Shown here piece by piece: positions 18,012 to 26,170 of a DNA stretch of 64,000 nucleotides. The DNA lies in assembly GCA_902559395.1 (NCBI GenBank), contig CACEHR010000006.1:1-64000 (forward strand). The letters are read 5' to 3'. Numbering within the stretch: the first letter of the stretch is position 1; each line of letters begins with the position of its first letter. The notes under the pieces are model-generated. The model saw only the letters and a program-made list of their open reading frames with translations, searched no databases and was not told where the DNA came from. A program made the position numbers and the translations under genes. Source of the DNA: an uncultured Pelagibacteraceae bacterium. GTDB lineage: Bacteria; Pseudomonadota; Alphaproteobacteria; Pelagibacterales; Pelagibacteraceae.

Positions 18012-18923
18012 ATGCAAAAAATTACAGGCATAGACATTCAAAAACACGATAAATCAAATAGGATTATAAAAATTAGTTTAGAAAATGATATAATAGATAA
18101 ATTAATTTTCCCTTTTAATAAATTTGATTTAACAGCATTAGAGCTAAAACCATTTACAAGATTTACTTTAGCAAAAAGTTTAGATGATTTAACAAATAAT
18201 AAATTAAGTGAATTAATGAATTCTATCATTAGAGATAGATCAACTGGCTGTTTTATAATAGGACCAAAAAATATAAATGCAAAAATAAATGATACCTTTT
18301 TAGTTAAGTTATCAACTGCAATAGCTCATCTTATTGGCATACCAAATCATGATGCAATGGCAGGAAAATATTATGCTCGTTTCCATGTAAAACACGAGGA
18401 TACTAGCGACTCTTATTTAAGGAAGGCTTATAGGAATATGGATCTTCATACAGATGGGACATATGTGAAAGATGTAACCGATTGGTTAATTATGACAAAA
18501 ATTGATGAACAAAATGTTGAAGGCGGTGAAACAGCTATGTTACACCTTGATGACTGGGAACATTGTGATGATTTATACAATGATCCAGTTGGGAGACAAA
18601 ATTTTGTTTGGGGGTCACCAAAAAGTAAAAATATTGATTATAAGGTTGAACATCCTGTATTTTCTTCAGATGAAAAAGGTAGACCAACAATCTCTTACAT
18701 AGATCAATTTCCTGAACCACAAAATATGAAACAAGGAAATTTTTTACAAAGATTATCTGATGGATTAGAAGAAAGTAAAAATAAAATAATTACGAAATTA
18801 CCTGTAGGTTGTTCTGTGATTGCAAATAATTATTTCTGGCTTCATGGAAGAAAACCCTTCAAAGAAAACAAGGAATTAAGCAGAGAATTACTAAGAATTA
18901 GAGGTTCTTTTTTTGTTAATTAA
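18012..18923 (+). CDS. glaH: Glutarate 2-hydroxylase (CsiD/GlaH family)
   Basis: GlaH is an Fe(II)/2-oxoglutarate oxygenase that converts glutarate to L-2-hydroxyglutarate in lysine/5-aminovalerate degradation. The 303-residue protein matches E. coli CsiD closely by eye across the core: AIAHLIG, YYARFHVKHED, LHTDGTYV, KIDEQN, HLDDWEH and YIDQF. The iron ligands are H146 and D148 (HTD) and H278 (FWLHGR); arginines in RELLRIRG fit 2-oxoglutarate binding. The usual partner LhgO (L-2-hydroxyglutarate oxidase) is not next to it. It follows the liv-azl operon and precedes a ProC-like gene, all on the same strand. Confidence 0.88.
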   Translation: MQKITGIDIQKHDKSNRIIKISLENDIIDKLIFPFNKFDLTALELKPFTRFTLAKSLDDLTNNKLSELMNSIIRDRSTGCFIIGPKNINAKINDTFLVKLSTAIAHLIGIPNHDAMAGKYYARFHVKHEDTSDSYLRKAYRNMDLHTDGTYVKDVTDWLIMTKIDEQNVEGGETAMLHLDDWEHCDDLYNDPVGRQNFVWGSPKSKNIDYKVEHPVFSSDEKGRPTISYIDQFPEPQNMKQGNFLQRLSDGLEESKNKIITKLPVGCSVIANNYFWLHGRKPFKENKELSRELLRIRGSFFVN

Positions 18924-18955
18924 TTCAATATAATCAATATAAAGTATCCAAAATT

Positions 18956-19723
18956 ATGAATTTAGGTTTTATTGGTACTGGAAAAATTGCAGCTTCAGTG
19001 ATTACTGGAATATGTAAATCAAAAATTTCTTATAAAAAAATAATTATTTCACCAAGAAATAAAAAAATAGCTCTTGGGCTAAAAAGAAAGTTTAAAAAAA
19101 TAGTTATTGCTAAGGATAATCAGCAAATTATAGATCAGTCTAATTGGGTATTTTTATCTGTGACGCCAACTGTTGGTGAAAAAATTATAAAAGATTTAAA
19201 ATTTAAATCTAAACAAACCATTGTTAGCTTTATCTCGACTATAACTTTGTCACAATTAAAAAAAGCAATTAAAGTAAAAGCAAAAATTGTAAGAGCAATA
19301 CCTCTACCTCCAATTTCATTAAAAAAAGGTCCAATACCTATTTGCCCTCCCAATACAAAAGTAAAAGCATTTTTCAATAATTTGGGAACAACAGTAGAAA
19401 TTAAAAATGAAAAATCTTCTATTAATTTTTGGTCAACTTCAGGAATGATGGCACCTTTTTATGAGATGTTGAGAATGATGACGGATTGGTTGGTAAAAAG
19501 AGGAGTAAAAAGAAACAATGCTCAAAAATATATTACTTCTTTATTTTTAGCTTTATCTGAAGATGCAGTAGTAAATTCAAAAGAAAATCTAAAAAATTTA
19601 GTTAAAGAATCTCAAACACCAAAAGGATTGAACGAGCAAGGTGTAAAAGAATTAACTAAGGCTGGATTTTATAAATCTCTTGAAAAAACTTTAAATAGCA
19701 TTCACAGAAGACTAAACAAATAA
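18956..19723 (+). CDS. ProC-like NAD(P)-dependent reductase
   Basis: The 255-residue product begins with a Rossmann motif, MNLGFIGTGKIAASV, and follows the pyrroline-5-carboxylate reductase layout (NADP-binding domain, then a helical dimerisation domain with SGMMAPFYEMLRMM). Sequence in the second half is divergent from true ProC, so a different cyclic imine or an unrelated role is possible. It is very Lys-rich. It lies 32 bases after the glutarate hydroxylase gene and five bases before the second livG, so it may be transcribed with either. Confidence 0.7.
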   Translation: MNLGFIGTGKIAASVITGICKSKISYKKIIISPRNKKIALGLKRKFKKIVIAKDNQQIIDQSNWVFLSVTPTVGEKIIKDLKFKSKQTIVSFISTITLSQLKKAIKVKAKIVRAIPLPPISLKKGPIPICPPNTKVKAFFNNLGTTVEIKNEKSSINFWSTSGMMAPFYEMLRMMTDWLVKRGVKRNNAQKYITSLFLALSEDAVVNSKENLKNLVKESQTPKGLNEQGVKELTKAGFYKSLEKTLNSIHRRLNK

Positions 19724-19728
19724 ATTAA

Positions 19729-20517
19729 ATGTCTGAGAATATTTTAGAGATTAATAATTTAAGCAAATATTTTGGTGGATTAGCTGCTGTTTCTGATTGT
19801 TCAATTAAAGTAAAAAGAGGAACAATAACAGGTATCATTGGACCTAATGGATCTGGTAAAACAACTTTATTTAATTTAATTGCTGGAAACCTAAAATCAT
19901 CAGGTGGAAATGTATTTTTTGATGAGGAAAACATTACAGACGTTCCATCATATGAGTTATTTTCTAAAGGACTGCTAAGAACATTTCAAATAGCGCATGA
20001 GTTTTCAAATTTATCTGTTTTAGAAAATTTAATGATGGTGCCTGGAAATCAATCTGGAGAAAAAATAATGACTGCATTATTTAAGCCAGGTTTAGTTGCA
20101 CAAGAAGAAGCTGTAGTTAAAGAAAAAGCGAAAGAAGTTGTTGAATTTTTAAATCTAGGGCACTTATCAAATGAACTTGCTGGAAATCTTTCAGGCGGAC
20201 AAAAGAAATTATTAGAGCTTGGAAGAACGATGATGGTTGATGCAAAATTAGTATTATTAGATGAAGTAGGTGCAGGAGTTAATAGAACTTTATTAAAAGA
20301 TCTTGGAACTGCAATAGAAAAGTTAAATAAAGAGAAAGGTTATACTTTTTGTATGATCGAGCATGATATGGATTTCATTGGAAGGTTGTGTGATCCAGTA
20401 ATTGTAATGGCTGAGGGATCAGTTTTGTTTGAAGGAAGTGTTGAAGAAGCAAAAAAAGATGAAAAAGTTATCGAAAGTTATCTTGGTAGAGGATCAAAAT
20501 TAAAGGATACAAATTAA
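19729..20517 (+). CDS. Branched-chain-type ABC ATPase LivG (second system)
   Basis: This is a cytoplasmic ATPase of a second Liv-type importer. The 262-residue protein has Walker A GPNGSGKTT, signature LSGGQKK and switch His EHDMDF. Walker B reads LVLLDEVGAGV: the usual Pro after Asp-Glu is replaced by Val, a substitution also known in some Liv ATPases. It overlaps the next ATPase gene by one base. Gene order here is G-F-H-M, unlike the first cluster (K-H-M-G-F), so this is not a recent duplicate. Confidence 0.9.
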   Translation: MSENILEINNLSKYFGGLAAVSDCSIKVKRGTITGIIGPNGSGKTTLFNLIAGNLKSSGGNVFFDEENITDVPSYELFSKGLLRTFQIAHEFSNLSVLENLMMVPGNQSGEKIMTALFKPGLVAQEEAVVKEKAKEVVEFLNLGHLSNELAGNLSGGQKKLLELGRTMMVDAKLVLLDEVGAGVNRTLLKDLGTAIEKLNKEKGYTFCMIEHDMDFIGRLCDPVIVMAEGSVLFEGSVEEAKKDEKVIESYLGRGSKLKDTN

Positions 20518-21224
20518 TGGCATATTTTGAGGGAATAGAAATGACAGGTGGATATGGTAATGGTCCTGATATTATTAGTTCGTGTTCAGTAAATGTTAAT
20601 AAAGGTGAAATAGTCTCTATTCTAGGCCCTAATGGTGCTGGCAAATCAACTGCTATGAAAGCAATGTTGGGCTTGCTCAATTTAAAATCTGGATCAGTAA
20701 AGATCGATGGCAAAGATATTTCAAAATTATCTCCTCAAGATAGAGTTAAACAAGGTATTTCTTTTGTCCCACAGACCAAAAACGTTTTTGCAGGAATGAC
20801 TGTTGAAGAAAACTTAGAAATGGGTGCATTTCTTGTTGAGAATGAAATCAAAAATATAATTGAGGAAATTTACGAATTGTTTCCAATTTTAAGAGAGAAA
20901 AGAAATCAGATGGTTGGTGAGCTTTCTGGAGGTCAAAGACAGCAAGTAGCTCTAGGTCGAGCTTTAATGATTAAGCCCACAGTTTTAATGTTAGACGAGC
21001 CAACTGCAGGCGTATCACCAATTGTGATGGACGAATTATTTGATCATATCGTCAAAGTTAAAAGAACAAATGTTGCTATCTTAATGGTAGAGCAAAATGC
21101 AAAACAAGCCTTAAGTATTTCAGATAGAGGCTACGTATTGGTTACTGGAGAAAATCGTTATTCAGGAACTGGAAAAGAATTATTAGACGATCCAAGAGTA
21201 AGAAGCTCTTTTTTGGGAGGGTAA
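20517..21224 (+). CDS. Branched-chain-type ABC ATPase LivF (second system)
   Basis: This is the partner ATPase of the second importer. The 235-residue product has Walker A GPNGAGKST, signature LSGGQRQ, Walker B LMLDEPTAG and VEQNAKQAL. It lacks the N-terminal extension seen in the first LivF. It overlaps the upstream ATPase gene by one base and is one base from the permease gene. Confidence 0.9.
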   Translation: MAYFEGIEMTGGYGNGPDIISSCSVNVNKGEIVSILGPNGAGKSTAMKAMLGLLNLKSGSVKIDGKDISKLSPQDRVKQGISFVPQTKNVFAGMTVEENLEMGAFLVENEIKNIIEEIYELFPILREKRNQMVGELSGGQRQQVALGRALMIKPTVLMLDEPTAGVSPIVMDELFDHIVKVKRTNVAILMVEQNAKQALSISDRGYVLVTGENRYSGTGKELLDDPRVRSSFLGG

Positions 21225-21225
21225 T

Positions 21226-22236
21226 ATGGATTTTGTAAATGCGATAATTCTTTTATTAAATTATATTTTTATTCCTGCATTAACTTATGGATCTCAGTTA
21301 GCACTGGGCGCAATATTTGTAACACTTATCTATGGAATTTTACGATTTGCAAACTTTGCAACTGGTGACATGATGTCTTTTGGAACCATGATGACAATTT
21401 TGTTTACATGGTATTTTCAATCATTAGGTGTCTCTTTGGGTGTTTTACCTACTGCTTTATTAGCTATCCCATTTGGAATTATTTTCATGATTCTTTATAT
21501 GCTTTTAATAGATAAATTTGTCTTCAAATATTATAGACACCAGAAAAGCCCTCCAGTTCAGTTTGCAATGGTAAGTATTGGAGTAATGTTTGTAACTCAA
21601 GCAGTGGTAAGAATTATTATTGGACCTGGCGACAGAAGATTTTTTGATGGTGAAAAATTCATTATTAAAGCACGTGAATTTAAAGAGATGACAGGCCTAA
21701 ATGAAGGTCTTGCAATAAAATCAACTCAAGTCTTAACAATATTTGTTACAATAGTTTTGGTTTCTTTATTATTTTGGTTTCTAAATAAAACTAAAACCGG
21801 CAAAAGTATGAAAGCTTATTCTGATAATGAAGATCTTGCTTTGCTATCAGGTATTGATCCAAAAAAAATAGTTTTGGTTACTTGGGTAATTGCTGGAATT
21901 TTAGCCACAATAGGTGGTGCTTTGTATGGTTTAGATAAAAGTTTTAAACCATTTACCTACTTTAATAATATGCTTCCTATTTTTGCTGCTGCAATAGTTG
22001 GGGGAATTGGAAATCCGTTTGGAGCCTTTTTAGGTGGATATGTAATTGCTTTTTCAGAAATTTTATTAACTTATGCCTACAAGAAATTTTTTATGTATGT
22101 TTTACCAGAAAGTATGGAGCCAGATAGTTTAGTTCAACTTCTGTCTACAGATTATAAATTTGCTGTATCATTCTCCATACTTGTAATAGTTTTAATATAT
22201 CGGCCTTCAGGAATATTTAAGGGGAAAGTATTGTGA
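21226..22236 (+). CDS. Branched-chain-type ABC permease LivH (second system)
   Basis: This is an inner-membrane permease of about 336 residues, longer than the first LivH. It has the family segments FVTLIYGILRFANFATGDM and MKAYSDNEDLALLSGID (coupling loop), plus an extra loop near residues 130-165. It overlaps the following permease gene by four bases. The extra length is shared by Liv systems for substrates other than leucine, but specificity cannot be assigned. Confidence 0.88.
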   Translation: MDFVNAIILLLNYIFIPALTYGSQLALGAIFVTLIYGILRFANFATGDMMSFGTMMTILFTWYFQSLGVSLGVLPTALLAIPFGIIFMILYMLLIDKFVFKYYRHQKSPPVQFAMVSIGVMFVTQAVVRIIIGPGDRRFFDGEKFIIKAREFKEMTGLNEGLAIKSTQVLTIFVTIVLVSLLFWFLNKTKTGKSMKAYSDNEDLALLSGIDPKKIVLVTWVIAGILATIGGALYGLDKSFKPFTYFNNMLPIFAAAIVGGIGNPFGAFLGGYVIAFSEILLTYAYKKFFMYVLPESMEPDSLVQLLSTDYKFAVSFSILVIVLIYRPSGIFKGKVL

Positions 22237-23603
22237 GAAAAAATTTAAATGTAATTGCAGCTTACAGCATCATGATGATACTTATTCTTATGGTTGGTAT
22301 ATTTCAATCTTGGAATATAGCGTTATCAATATTTAATCTATGTTTGATTTCTGCAGTGATGACAATGGGTGCAAATATTCAATGGGGATATGCTGGTTTA
22401 ATTAATTTTGGGATTATGGGTTACACAGCTTTAGGTGGTCTAGCTGCGGTATTGATATCTGTAGATCCTGTTCAGGAAGCTTGGAGGGCAGGAGGTTTCG
22501 ACATTATAATGTCGTTATGGCTGATAGTAGTAATGGTATTAGTTATACGCTTTATTTTAAAAAGATTTGAAAAATCAAAAATAAGAACATACAGCATAGC
22601 TGCAATAATAATTTCAGGTATTTTGCTTATTAGATTTTCTGCAGAGCCTGGCATAGAAGCTATTGAAGCAGTTGATCCAGCTAAAACTGGTTTCTTAGGA
22701 GGATTTGGATTACCTATTATTTTTTCTTGGATAGTTGGAGCTCTTTTTGCGGGTGGTTTAGCTTTTATAGTAGGAAAAGTTGCGCTTGGTCTTAGAGCAG
22801 ACTATTTAGCTATTGCCACTCTTCTTATTTCTGAAATTGTTATTGCGATCATTAAACATGAAGATTGGCTAACAAGAGGGGTAAAAAATGTTATTGGTTT
22901 AAAAAGACCTGCACCTTATGAAGTAGATCTTCAAACTACTGATTGGTTTATCAAATTGGTTGAAAAGTTTAATTCAGGAAAATTAAGTTTAATTGAGAAT
23001 TTAGCTGATCGTCAAGCCGCTTTAAATCAACTTGTTATCGAAGGCTCATCTGTTTTTGTAAAACTATGTTACTCAGGATTATTCTTGGTAGTAGTTATTA
23101 TTCTTTTAATTTTAACTCAAAAAGCACTTTATTCTCCTTGGGGAAGAATGATGAGAGCAATAAGAGATAATGAGGAAGCTGCAAATGCAATGGGTAAGAA
23201 TGTTGTTAAACAACATTTATTAATTTTTATTTTAGGTTCAGCTATAGTTGGAATAGCAGGCGCAATGCTTGTTACTCAAGATGGTTTGTTTACTCCAGGA
23301 AGTTATAGACCAATGAGATATACTTTTTTGATTTGGGTGATGGTAATTGTTGGGGGAAGTGGAAATAATTTTGGAGCAATTTTAGGAGGATTTGTTGTTT
23401 GGTTCTTATGGATTGAAGCTGCGCCAATATCATTATTTTTAATAAATTTTTTCACTGCTGGAATTCCTGAAACAAATGCACTTAAAGCACATTTAATAGA
23501 AAGTGTTCCTTATTTCAGATTTTTAATGATGGGATTAGGATTATTATTCATAATGAGGTATCGACCTAAAGGTATACTTCCAGAAAAAATAGAAATAAAG
23601 TAA
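22233..23603 (+). CDS. Branched-chain-type ABC permease LivM (second system)
   Basis: The 456-residue polytopic permease shows the LivM marks ALGLRADYLAIATL, MMRAIRDNEEAANAMG and the C-terminal RYRPKGILPE. It is about 100 residues longer than the first LivM because of two loop insertions. The start is GTG, overlapping the upstream permease stop (four bases). A 23-codon small ORF follows five bases downstream. Confidence 0.88.
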   Translation: MRKNLNVIAAYSIMMILILMVGIFQSWNIALSIFNLCLISAVMTMGANIQWGYAGLINFGIMGYTALGGLAAVLISVDPVQEAWRAGGFDIIMSLWLIVVMVLVIRFILKRFEKSKIRTYSIAAIIISGILLIRFSAEPGIEAIEAVDPAKTGFLGGFGLPIIFSWIVGALFAGGLAFIVGKVALGLRADYLAIATLLISEIVIAIIKHEDWLTRGVKNVIGLKRPAPYEVDLQTTDWFIKLVEKFNSGKLSLIENLADRQAALNQLVIEGSSVFVKLCYSGLFLVVVIILLILTQKALYSPWGRMMRAIRDNEEAANAMGKNVVKQHLLIFILGSAIVGIAGAMLVTQDGLFTPGSYRPMRYTFLIWVMVIVGGSGNNFGAILGGFVVWFLWIEAAPISLFLINFFTAGIPETNALKAHLIESVPYFRFLMMGLGLLFIMRYRPKGILPEKIEIK

Positions 23604-23608
23604 ACCAA

Positions 23609-23680
23609 ATGAAATATATTATATTAGGTGCTGCTGCTGCTTGGGCTTTGTATATGGCTGATAAGTATTTATTCTTTTAA
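23609..23680 (+). CDS. Small hydrophobic ORF, 23 residues
   Basis: An ATG at 23609 opens a 23-codon frame (MKYIILGAAAAW, then ALYMADKYLFF) ending in TAA at 23678-23680. That stop overlaps the ATG of the MFS gene (TAATG). It begins five bases after the LivM stop and fills the whole gap between two genes. One hydrophobic helix spans nearly its full length. It may be a small membrane protein, or a leader whose translation couples permease and MFS expression. I do not recognise a family. Confidence 0.45.
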   Translation: MKYIILGAAAAWALYMADKYLFF

Positions 23681-24849
23681 TGAATAAAAATCTTTCGTTA
23701 CTTATCTTAAGTCAGATTTTTGCTTTTACAGCTGCCCCAGTCACCGTTTTTTTAAGTGGTATAATTGGTTCAAAATTTAGTCCAATAAAATCTTTAGCAA
23801 CTCTTCCAATGGCTTTGTCAGTTGTTGGAATTGCGTTATTCGCTTTTTTTGCTGCAAAACTAATGAGTATAATTGGACGAAAATTAGGATTTATTTATGC
23901 ATCAATAGGAACAAGTCTAGCATCTCTTTTAACTGCATACTCTATAATAATAGAAAGCTTTATCTTATATAATTTGGGATGCTTTTTAATTGGTGGAGGA
24001 ATAGCTTTCAGTCATCAATATCGTTTTGCAGCAGTCGAGGTTGTAGATAAGGATTACGCACCAAAAGCAATTTCTATCATTTTGTTAGCAGGAATAGGTT
24101 CGGCGTTTATTGGTCCAAATATTGCAAATATTTCTAAAGAATTTATTTCAGATCACATGTATGCAGGTTCTTATCTTGCACTTGCCATTTTATCTATCTT
24201 ATCAACAATATTTTTAATTTTTTATCAGGAACCAAAAACGACATCTAGTAATCAATATAAAACTGGAAGAAGTTTTTTTGAGCTTATCTCTCAACCTAGA
24301 TTTCTACAGGCGCTCGTAGCTTCAGCTTTTGCCTATGCTGTAATGACTTTTTTAATGACAGCAACTCCTATAAGTATGCATCTGATGGAGAAAATAAGTT
24401 TAAGCAAGACTGGATTTGTTATTCAGCTTCATATAGCAGCCATGTTTTTACCTTCACTAGTTACTGGAAATTTAATTAAAAGGTTTGGTCATAGTAAAAT
24501 AATGTATGCGGGAGTTTTATTGTTTTTAGTCACAATTATTACCAGTTTATTTGAACAGAATTATATTAACTATATGGTTGCACTTATTTTCCTGGGGCTA
24601 GGGTGGAATTTTTTATTCATTTCAGGAACAAGTTTACTTGTTTTGTGCTACAGAGAAGAGGAAAAATTTAGAGCTCAAGGGTATAACGATTTAATTGTTT
24701 ATTCTATACAAGCAGTAGCCAGTTTGTCTGCTGGAGTATTTCTTAGCTTAACTAGCTGGAAAACTATGAATTTAATATGTTTGATTTTTCTAATTATAAT
24801 AGCTCTTTCTACTATTAGAGCTGATCTAAAAAAAAACCCCAGTAATTAA
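23680..24849 (+). CDS. Major facilitator superfamily transporter
   Basis: This is a 389-residue inner-membrane protein with about 12 hydrophobic segments and MFS-like loops (FFAAKLMSIIGRKLGF, matching motif A between helices 2 and 3, and LIKRFGHSKIM in the second half). The start overlaps the stop of the 23-residue ORF by one base. Its last codons and TAA stop lie inside a bidirectional terminator hairpin. Substrate unknown; position ties it to the second Liv importer. Confidence 0.82.
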   Translation: MNKNLSLLILSQIFAFTAAPVTVFLSGIIGSKFSPIKSLATLPMALSVVGIALFAFFAAKLMSIIGRKLGFIYASIGTSLASLLTAYSIIIESFILYNLGCFLIGGGIAFSHQYRFAAVEVVDKDYAPKAISIILLAGIGSAFIGPNIANISKEFISDHMYAGSYLALAILSILSTIFLIFYQEPKTTSSNQYKTGRSFFELISQPRFLQALVASAFAYAVMTFLMTATPISMHLMEKISLSKTGFVIQLHIAAMFLPSLVTGNLIKRFGHSKIMYAGVLLFLVTIITSLFEQNYINYMVALIFLGLGWNFLFISGTSLLVLCYREEEKFRAQGYNDLIVYSIQAVASLSAGVFLSLTSWKTMNLICLIFLIIIALSTIRADLKKNPSN

Positions 24850-24865
24850 ATTACTGGGGTTTTTT
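24831..24865. terminator. Bidirectional terminator overlapping the MFS stop codon
   Basis: CCCCAGTAAT (24837-24846) pairs with ATTACTGGGG (24850-24859) around the three-base loop TAA, which is the stop codon of the MFS gene. The stem is flanked by six A on the left and six T on the right, so it can end transcription from both strands. It serves the MFS gene and the convergent binding-protein gene. Confidence 0.93.
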
Positions 24866-24881
24866 GAATTAAGATAAAAAA

Positions 24882-26063
24882 TTATCTTTGTTTTTTAGTT
24901 TTGAATTTTCCGCCTTTAACTTCTTGTTCTAAGAAAGAACCTTCAGCTTCACCAACACTAGTAAAAGTTACTCCAGTAGCACCTTCGTAATTTATCTTTT
25001 TACCTTTTGCTAATAAATCTAAACCTTTCTTAAGTTCACCTGGGTAAATCTTTTTTCCAGGAGCGTTAGCAACATCCATTACATTTTTTGCAATAGATGC
25101 TCTGTCAGCAGAGTTACCTGCTTGCATTGCAAGAACGATTAAAGCAGCTGCATCGTAAGACTCAGCTGTGTATGGACCAGATGCTTCTACACCACCAGCT
25201 TTTGCAACTTCAGCAAATATACCAGCACCTTTGCCAGTAGAACCTGGCATTGATCCAAATGATTTACTTAAATCTTTCCCAAAAGCGTCAACTAAAGATT
25301 GACCGATCATACCATCTGATAAAACAAATTTATCAAATGCACCAGAGTCTAAAGAAGCTTGAATGATTCCTTTTCCTCCTTGGTCAAGATAACCAATAAC
25401 AGCTACAGCATCACCACCAGCAGAAGCAAGAGTTGCTACTTCAGATGAGTAATCTGCTTTTCCATCTTCGTGAGCAGTTACAGTTGTAACTTTAATACCA
25501 TGAGCTTCAACTGCCGCTTTATATACATCAGCTAAACCTTTACCATAGTCATTGTTAGTATAAGTGATTGCAACACTTTTTACTTTTCTATCTTTAGTTA
25601 TGTCAGCTAAAATTTGACCACCTCTAGCATCTGATGGAGCAGTTCTAAAGAAGTACCCTTTATCATCTAGAGTTGTTAATCCTGGAGAAGTTGCAGAAGG
25701 TGAAATCATAACTACACCATTTGGTACAGCAACGTTTGTTGCAATTGCACCAGTTACACCTGAACAGTCTGCTCCCATGATTGCAGCTACACCACCTGAT
25801 ATTAAACCTTCAGCTGCTGCTGTCGCTGCTGCTGAGTCAACACAAGTTGAGTCTGCTCTCATAACTTCAATTTTTTTTCCACCTAATAGCGAACCTGAGT
25901 CTGATGCTTCTTTAAAAGCAAGCTCTGCAGATGCAGCCATAGCTGGAGTTAGAGATTCAATAGGACCTGTGAATCCTAAAATAATCCCCATTTTAATATC
26001 TGCCATTACTTTTGTTCCAAAAATAGAAACAAACATAAAAGCAGCGATAAATAGTTTTCTCAT
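24882..26063 (-). CDS. Branched-chain-type ABC periplasmic binding protein (second system)
   Basis: The 393-residue precursor has a signal peptide (about residues 1-21, ending KVMA) and then a Peripla_BP_6 fold beginning MGIILGFTGPIESLTP. The ATG at 26061-26063 has a GAGGAAG ribosome-binding site seven bases upstream, so it is preferred over a longer in-frame start at 26087. It is probably the receptor for the convergent second Liv importer, which has no binding-protein gene of its own. On its own strand it follows the aldehyde dehydrogenase operon after 107 bases, linking transport to that pathway. Cysteines near STCVDS and ADCSG may form a disulfide. Confidence 0.87.
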   Translation of the reverse strand: MRKLFIAAFMFVSIFGTKVMADIKMGIILGFTGPIESLTPAMAASAELAFKEASDSGSLLGGKKIEVMRADSTCVDSAAATAAAEGLISGGVAAIMGADCSGVTGAIATNVAVPNGVVMISPSATSPGLTTLDDKGYFFRTAPSDARGGQILADITKDRKVKSVAITYTNNDYGKGLADVYKAAVEAHGIKVTTVTAHEDGKADYSSEVATLASAGGDAVAVIGYLDQGGKGIIQASLDSGAFDKFVLSDGMIGQSLVDAFGKDLSKSFGSMPGSTGKGAGIFAEVAKAGGVEASGPYTAESYDAAALIVLAMQAGNSADRASIAKNVMDVANAPGKKIYPGELKKGLDLLAKGKKINYEGATGVTFTSVGEAEGSFLEQEVKGGKFKTKKQR

Positions 26064-26170
26064 TATCTTCCTCTTTATTGTTAACAATTTATAAAAGCTA
26101 ATTTAAGTATGAATACAATTAATATTCAATGACAAAATTATCCTATTTTATAGAGGTTAATTGCTAGTGA

